Origin: Gaiellasilicea sp963789355
GTDB taxonomy: Bacteria > Actinomycetota > Thermoleophilia > Gaiellales > Gaiellaceae
DNA: 64,000 nt
Direction: 5' to 3'
Assembly: GCA_963789355.1 (NCBI GenBank)
Contig: CAWBKK010000002.1
Location: 1 to 64,000, forward strand
The translations under genes were made by a program, and so were the position numbers. Each line of letters starts with the position of its first letter. The first letter of the stretch is position 1. Shown here one piece after another: positions 60,355-64,000 of the stretch. The notes beneath the pieces are model-generated. The model ran no database searches and was not told where the DNA came from. It was given only the letters and a program-made list of their open reading frames with translations.

Positions 60355-60826
60355 TGTTCACCTCACCGCGACGCAACTCCTCCACGATCGCCGGGACGTC
60401 CGCGGCACTGACGCGCTCGCGGTAGCGGTGATCCACTACGACGACCGTGCCCCAGCCGCAGCCGCCGGCGCACTCGACCGTGCGCAAGGTGACCTCCCCG
60501 TCCTCGCTGGTCTCGCCTGCATGGATCCCGAGCTCGTCCTGGAACGCCTCCAGCACCTGCTGCGCGCCGACGAGCGCGCAGGAGATATTCGTGCACACCT
60601 CGACGAGATGCTTCCCCACCGGGGCGAGGTGGTACATGTCGTAGAAGGAGGCGACGGCCATGCAGTACGCGGGCGTCTCCTCGAGCGCGTCGGCGACCTC
60701 GCGAAACGCCTCCGGCGAGAGCCAGCCGTGCCGCTCCTGCGCGAGCCGCAACGCCGGCAGGGTCGCCGAGCGCGAGACCGGATAGCGAGACCGGAGCTCC
60801 TGGATCTCGTCGTACAGGGTGCTCAT
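60344..60826 (-). CDS. nuoE: NADH-quinone oxidoreductase subunit E
   Basis: 160-residue thioredoxin-fold subunit carrying the 2Fe-2S cluster N1a, with ligands C78 and C83 (VEVCTNISCALVG) and C119 and C123 (TVECAGGCGWGTVVVV). The N-terminal helical part reads SATLPALRLAQERHGWLSPE. In many homologues the last cluster motif is CLGACxxAP; here CAGGCGWGT replaces it, so Ala-Pro is lost. ATG 60,826 overlaps the nuoD stop by four bases. Confidence 0.94.
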   Translation of the reverse strand: MSTLYDEIQELRSRYPVSRSATLPALRLAQERHGWLSPEAFREVADALEETPAYCMAVASFYDMYHLAPVGKHLVEVCTNISCALVGAQQVLEAFQDELGIHAGETSEDGEVTLRTVECAGGCGWGTVVVVDHRYRERVSAADVPAIVEELRRGEVNSGG

Positions 60827-62100
60827 CGATCCACGTCTCCCATCACGGCGTCGAGCGAGCCGACGACGGCGATCAGGTCGGCGACGGCGACGTCGCGGCA
60901 GCAGGCGGCGGTTGCGTGGAGGGCGGCGAACGAGGGGGCGCGGAACTTGACGCGCCACGGCTTCGCAGTCCCATCGGAGACGAGCGTGACGCCCGACTCG
61001 CCGCGCGGCGATTCGATCCCGACGTAGACCTCGCCCTCGGGGACGCGGAAGCCCTCGGTGACGATCTTGAAGTGGTGGATCAGCGACTCCATCGAGGTGT
61101 GCAGCTCCTCGCGCGGCGGCAGCACCACCTTGCGGTCGTCCGCGATCCACGGCTCGCCCTGCATCTCCTCGAGCCGGTCGATCGACTGCTCGATGATCCG
61201 GACCGACTCGCGCATCTCGTCGACGCGCACCTTGTAGCGATCGAAGACGTCGCCGCCGTCGTAGACCGGGACGTCGAACTCGACCTGGTCGTAGGCGAGG
61301 TACGGCTCGCGCTTGCGCAGGTCCCAGTCGACGCCCGAGGCGCGCAGGTTCGGGCCTGTCTGCCCGAGCGCGATCGCGTCCTCGCCGGAGAGGGCCCCGA
61401 CGCCGACCGTCCGCTCGAGCCAGATCTTGTTCGAGTTGAGGATCGCCTCGTACTCGTCGACCGCCTTCGGCATCCGCTCGCAGAACTTGCGGGTCTCGTC
61501 GTAGAACCCCACCGGAATGTCCTCGGCCAGCCCACCGACCTGGAAGTAGCGCGTGTGCATGCGCGTCCCGGCGACCAGCTCGAAGAGGTCGAGCACGAGG
61601 TCGCGCTCGCGAAAGCAGTACCAGAACATCGAGATGGCGCCGATCTCGAGCGCGGACGTGCCGAGATAGACGAGGTGGGAGTGGATCCGCACCAGCTCAC
61701 CGAGCGCCATCCGCATCCAGGTCGCCTTGCGCGGCACCGGCAGCTGCAGCAGCTTCTCGACCGCCAGCACGTAGACGAGCTCGTTGTACTGGAAAGAGAC
61801 GTAGTCGACCCGGGCGGGGTAGGTGACGCCCTTCCACCACGTCTTCTGCTCCATCGTCTTCTCGAAGCCGGTGTGCAGGTAGCCGATCACCGCCTCGAGC
61901 CCGACGACGTGCTCGCCGTGGAGGTCGACGATCAGCCGCAGGACGCCGTGCGTGGAGGGGTGGTTGGGGCCGAAGTTGACGGTGAGGACGTCCTCGAGCC
62001 CCGGGTCCGGCTTCAGGATCGTCGGCACCGGCTGCGGAATCCGCGAGCCCGGGTAGGGACGGGCGCCCCTGATCGGCGCACGGCGGTCGATCGCGACCAC
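60823..62100 (-). CDS. nuoD: NADH-quinone oxidoreductase subunit D
   Basis: 425-residue 49-kDa-type subunit near the quinone site. Blocks are VNFGPNHPSTHGVLRLIVDL with the quinone-site His, GYLHTGFEKTMEQKTW, YVLAVEKLLQLPVPRKATWM, LVRIHSHLVYLGTSALEIGA, TGPNLRASGVDWDLR and EGEVYVGIESPRGESGVTLV. The end LIAVVGSLDAVMGDVDR is conserved. GTG 62,100 directly follows the nuoC stop. An N-terminal tail of about 30 residues (IRGARPYPGSRIPQPVP) precedes the fold. Confidence 0.96.
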   Translation of the reverse strand: MVAIDRRAPIRGARPYPGSRIPQPVPTILKPDPGLEDVLTVNFGPNHPSTHGVLRLIVDLHGEHVVGLEAVIGYLHTGFEKTMEQKTWWKGVTYPARVDYVSFQYNELVYVLAVEKLLQLPVPRKATWMRMALGELVRIHSHLVYLGTSALEIGAISMFWYCFRERDLVLDLFELVAGTRMHTRYFQVGGLAEDIPVGFYDETRKFCERMPKAVDEYEAILNSNKIWLERTVGVGALSGEDAIALGQTGPNLRASGVDWDLRKREPYLAYDQVEFDVPVYDGGDVFDRYKVRVDEMRESVRIIEQSIDRLEEMQGEPWIADDRKVVLPPREELHTSMESLIHHFKIVTEGFRVPEGEVYVGIESPRGESGVTLVSDGTAKPWRVKFRAPSFAALHATAACCRDVAVADLIAVVGSLDAVMGDVDR

Positions 62101-62646
62101 TTACTCCGCCTCCGAGAAGCGCACCGGCTCGCCGCCGATCGGGTAGTCCTTGCGCAACGGGTGCCCCTCCCAGTCGTCCTCCATCAGGATCCGGACGAGA
62201 TTCGGGTGCCCGTCGAAGGGGATCCCCATCATGTCGAAGCACTCGCGCTCGTACCAGTCGGCGGTCGGCCAGACCGGGATCACCGTCGCGACGGCCTGGC
62301 CCTCGTCGAGCCAGACCACGACCCGCACGCGCGCGGTGTCGTCGGCGACGCGGATCAGGAGATACGAGAGGGAGAAGCGCTTCGGCCTCGGCTCGGGCGA
62401 GCGCGAGTACCCCTGCGCGGCAGGCTCGTTCAGGTTCCGCCCACCCGCCGTGCCGTAGTAGCCGGCAACGCCGTCCTCGCCCCAGCCGAGGTAGTCGGTC
62501 GCGACGATGTCGAGCAGGAGGTTGAAGCCTTCCTCGTCGCGGAGGTGCAGACACGCCTCCTCCAGGCGGGCGGGATCGACGACGAGCGTCGTCTCGCCGA
62601 ACGCCTCGCCGGTCTCGACGAGCCCGGGGACGCCCTCGTAGGTCAC
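62101..62646 (-). CDS. nuoC: NADH-quinone oxidoreductase subunit C
   Basis: 181-residue 30-kDa-type subunit. The signature ADWYERECFDMMGIPFDGHP leads to NLVRILMEDDWEGHPLRKDY PIGGEPV, with the earlier core LLDIVATDYLG and FSLSYLLIRVADDTARVRVV. GTG 62,646 shares a base with the nuoB TAG. Not fused with nuoD, unlike in E. coli. Confidence 0.95.
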   Translation of the reverse strand: MTYEGVPGLVETGEAFGETTLVVDPARLEEACLHLRDEEGFNLLLDIVATDYLGWGEDGVAGYYGTAGGRNLNEPAAQGYSRSPEPRPKRFSLSYLLIRVADDTARVRVVVWLDEGQAVATVIPVWPTADWYERECFDMMGIPFDGHPNLVRILMEDDWEGHPLRKDYPIGGEPVRFSEAE

Positions 62647-63251
62647 TAGGAGGCGACTCCGCGGATCTGGTACGCCGGCGGCACGCCAGCCATCACCTTC
62701 TCGTGCAGACGCACGATCCCCTCCATCAGCGCCTCCGGGCGGGGCGGACACCCGGGAACGTGGATGTCGACCGGGACGATCTTGTCCACGCCTTGGAGGA
62801 TCGTGTAGTTGTTGAACATCCCGCCGGAGCTGGCGCAGGCGCCCATCGCGATCACCCACTTCGGCTCGAGCATCTGGTCGTAAACCTGGCGCAGCGGCGC
62901 CGCCATCTTGTGCGCGACGCGGCCGGAGACGATCATCAGGTCGGCCTGGCGCGGCGAGGAGGAGAACTTCTCCATCCCGAAGCGCGCGATGTCGTAGCGC
63001 GAGGAGACGATCGACATCATCTCGATCGCGCAGCAGGCGAGCCCGAACGTCGCCGGCCACATCGACTTCGTCTGCGACCAGGCGATCGCCTTCTCGAGCG
63101 TCGTCAGCCCGAGCGCGTCCTCCATCGACTCGACCTCGTCCTCGAAGACGCCCTGCTTCGTCGGCCAGAGCAGGCGCTCGGACTGCAGCCCGGCCTTCGC
63201 CAGCGGCCGCTTCGAGGCGCGCGACCGGTCGACGGACTTGTCTAGCGCCAC
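62646..63251 (-). CDS. nuoB: NADH-quinone oxidoreductase subunit B
   Basis: 201-residue subunit holding cluster N2, with ligands C73, C74 (FGLACCAIEMM), C139 (WVIAMGACASSGG) and C168 (DIHVPGCPPRPEALMEGI). Around these lie TKSMWPATFG, RYDIARFGMEKFSSSPRQAD and VYDQMLEPKWV. GTG 63,251 lies five bases after the nuoA stop. The N-terminal 40 residues before the conserved fold are variable. Confidence 0.96.
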   Translation of the reverse strand: MALDKSVDRSRASKRPLAKAGLQSERLLWPTKQGVFEDEVESMEDALGLTTLEKAIAWSQTKSMWPATFGLACCAIEMMSIVSSRYDIARFGMEKFSSSPRQADLMIVSGRVAHKMAAPLRQVYDQMLEPKWVIAMGACASSGGMFNNYTILQGVDKIVPVDIHVPGCPPRPEALMEGIVRLHEKVMAGVPPAYQIRGVAS

Positions 63252-63255
63252 GCCG

Positions 63256-63618
63256 TCATCTCCACTCCAGCGCTCCCTTGCGCCAGATGTAGATGTACGC
63301 AACGGCGAGGATCGCGACAAAGACGAGGAATTCGGTCAGCCCGAACCAGCCGAGCCGCTCGAGCACGATCGCGAGCGGATAGAGAAAGACGATCTCGATG
63401 TCGAAGAGGATGAAGAGCATCGCCGTCATGTAGAAGCTGACCGTGAAGCGCTGCTGCTTCGGCGGGCCTTCGGAGACGCCCGACTCGAAGGGGAGGAAGC
63501 GGGCGTTGACGCGGCTCTTCGGGCGGGTCGCGAAGATGAACGAGAACGCGATCATCGAGGCCGGGATCGCGGCGGCGAGGAAGGCGTAGACCAGAAGCGG
63601 GAAGTAGTCGCCAAGCAT
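63256..63618 (-). CDS. nuoA: NADH-quinone oxidoreductase subunit A
   Basis: 120-residue membrane subunit with three helices. Marker: PFESGVSEGPPKQQRFTVSF with YMTAMLFILFDIEIVFLYPL (the conserved Asp/Glu pair). ATG 63,618 heads the operon. A TAGCGT hexamer on the minus strand lies 13 bases upstream of it (63,632-63,637), so the leader would be short and without a clear Shine-Dalgarno. It is divergent from the erpA-like gene; the starts are 132 bases apart. Confidence 0.95.
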   Translation of the reverse strand: MLGDYFPLLVYAFLAAAIPASMIAFSFIFATRPKSRVNARFLPFESGVSEGPPKQQRFTVSFYMTAMLFILFDIEIVFLYPLAIVLERLGWFGLTEFLVFVAILAVAYIYIWRKGALEWR

Positions 63619-63737
63619 CCGAGTCGGGCCTACGCTACCAAGGTTGACTCGGGCGCACGAAGAGAGGTGCAATCGTCGGAGCCAAGCGCCGCTGACGTGT
63701 CACAAAGTCACCCCCAAGTGAGGGACGACCCCCCTGC

Positions 63738-63743
63738 TACCAT
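63738..63743 (+). promoter_or_regulatory. -10 box for leaderless erpA-like gene
   Basis: TACCAT is seven bases before ATG 63,751. No ribosome-binding site is present. Confidence 0.45.
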
Positions 63744-63750
63744 CAGGCTC

Positions 63751-64000
63751 ATGGAGATCGTCGAACGCCCTGATGTCGACCAGCCGGGCACGCTCGTCTC
63801 GCTGACGCCGACGGCGGCCGTGAAGATCCGCGAGCTGATGGCCGAGGATCCCGAGGGCGAGTCGTCGGTGCTCCGGGTCGCGATTCAGGGCGGCGGCTGC
63901 TCCGGCTTCCAGTACGGGCTCGGCTTCGACGCCGGCCCGGTCGACGACGACGAGACGATCGAGCTCCACGGCGTCACGATCGTGATCGACCCTTACAGCG
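63751..64000 (+). CDS. erpA: HesB/IscA-family iron-sulfur carrier (ErpA-like), partial
   Basis: The first 83 residues are present and the right edge cuts the gene. The A-type carrier fold shows SLTPTAAVKIRELMAEDPEG, SSVLRVAIQGGGCSGFQYGL with the first cluster Cys (C50), and VDDDETIELHGVTIVIDPYS. The two C-terminal cysteines (CGCG) would lie just past the edge. The probable role is delivery of iron-sulfur clusters. Its divergence from the complex I operon, which needs eight or nine clusters, makes functional sense. Leaderless ATG. Confidence 0.9.
   Translation, partial: MEIVERPDVDQPGTLVSLTPTAAVKIRELMAEDPEGESSVLRVAIQGGGCSGFQYGLGFDAGPVDDDETIELHGVTIVIDPYS

Overview
The window looks like two unrelated pieces of DNA joined near position 11,720. 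Positions 1 to about 11,720 read like an alphaproteobacterium. The families are an N-carbamoylputrescine amidase, an HAE1-type RND pump, a SulP permease, a PPK2 kinase, a Rap1a/Tai-like protein and an IS1182-like transposase. Nearly every longer gene here is cut by single-base indels that shift frame while the protein continues, which points to poorly polished sequence rather than true gene decay. From about 11,721 to 64,000 the sequence reads as a clean, very GC-rich actinobacterial chromosome, possibly class Thermoleophilia. That taxonomy is inferred from gene families, leaderless starts and style, not from a search. The join falls inside the transposase on the left and inside a truncated signal-peptide gene on the right, so an assembly chimera is the simplest explanation.

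Left part: aguB-like amidase (partial), methyltransferase, RND pump, Rap1a/Tai-like protein, small cytoplasmic protein, SulP transporter with STAS domain, PPK2, an adaptor-protein remnant, a gene-poor eroded stretch, a small secreted protein, a LuxR-type C-terminal remnant and a truncated IS.

Right part, in order: a LuxR/ATPase regulator with a DUF4242 protein; an RNB ribonuclease; a divergent semialdehyde dehydrogenase/aminotransferase pair fitting omega-amino acid breakdown; MarR-YceI-FMN reductase and TetR-cupin stress-type loci; the coupled rarA-SnoaL-peroxiredoxin-hydrolase operon; tryptophan dioxygenase, an M20 peptidase and the pabB/pabC folate pair; DUF1385 and NAD salvage (nicotinate phosphoribosyltransferase facing a nicotinamidase-like hydrolase); an FtsH-like protease, methylmalonyl-CoA epimerase, ECF sigma factor and YchF-like GTPase; an exoribonuclease/exporter/esterase operon; DUF1015 and an inositol-phosphatase-family enzyme; a response regulator, histidine kinase and secreted barrel-protein cluster; Mrp; several small-protein operons; and a complete 14-gene complex I operon, nuoA to nuoN, on the minus strand. 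The window ends inside an ErpA/HesB-type iron-sulfur carrier.

Genes in the right part are packed with 1 to 11 base overlaps (ATGA, GTGA, TTGA), implying translational coupling. Many transcription-unit heads carry a TAnnnT hexamer 6 to 7 bases before the start codon and no Shine-Dalgarno, the signature of leaderless mRNA. At three divergent pairs (around 14,650, 24,750 and 31,507) the two opposite -10 hexamers overlap within 17 to 24 bp intergenic gaps, so one DNA segment seems to fire in either direction. This is the most interesting organisational feature I can support. I found no CRISPR array, tRNA, rRNA, prophage or recognisable new defence system.
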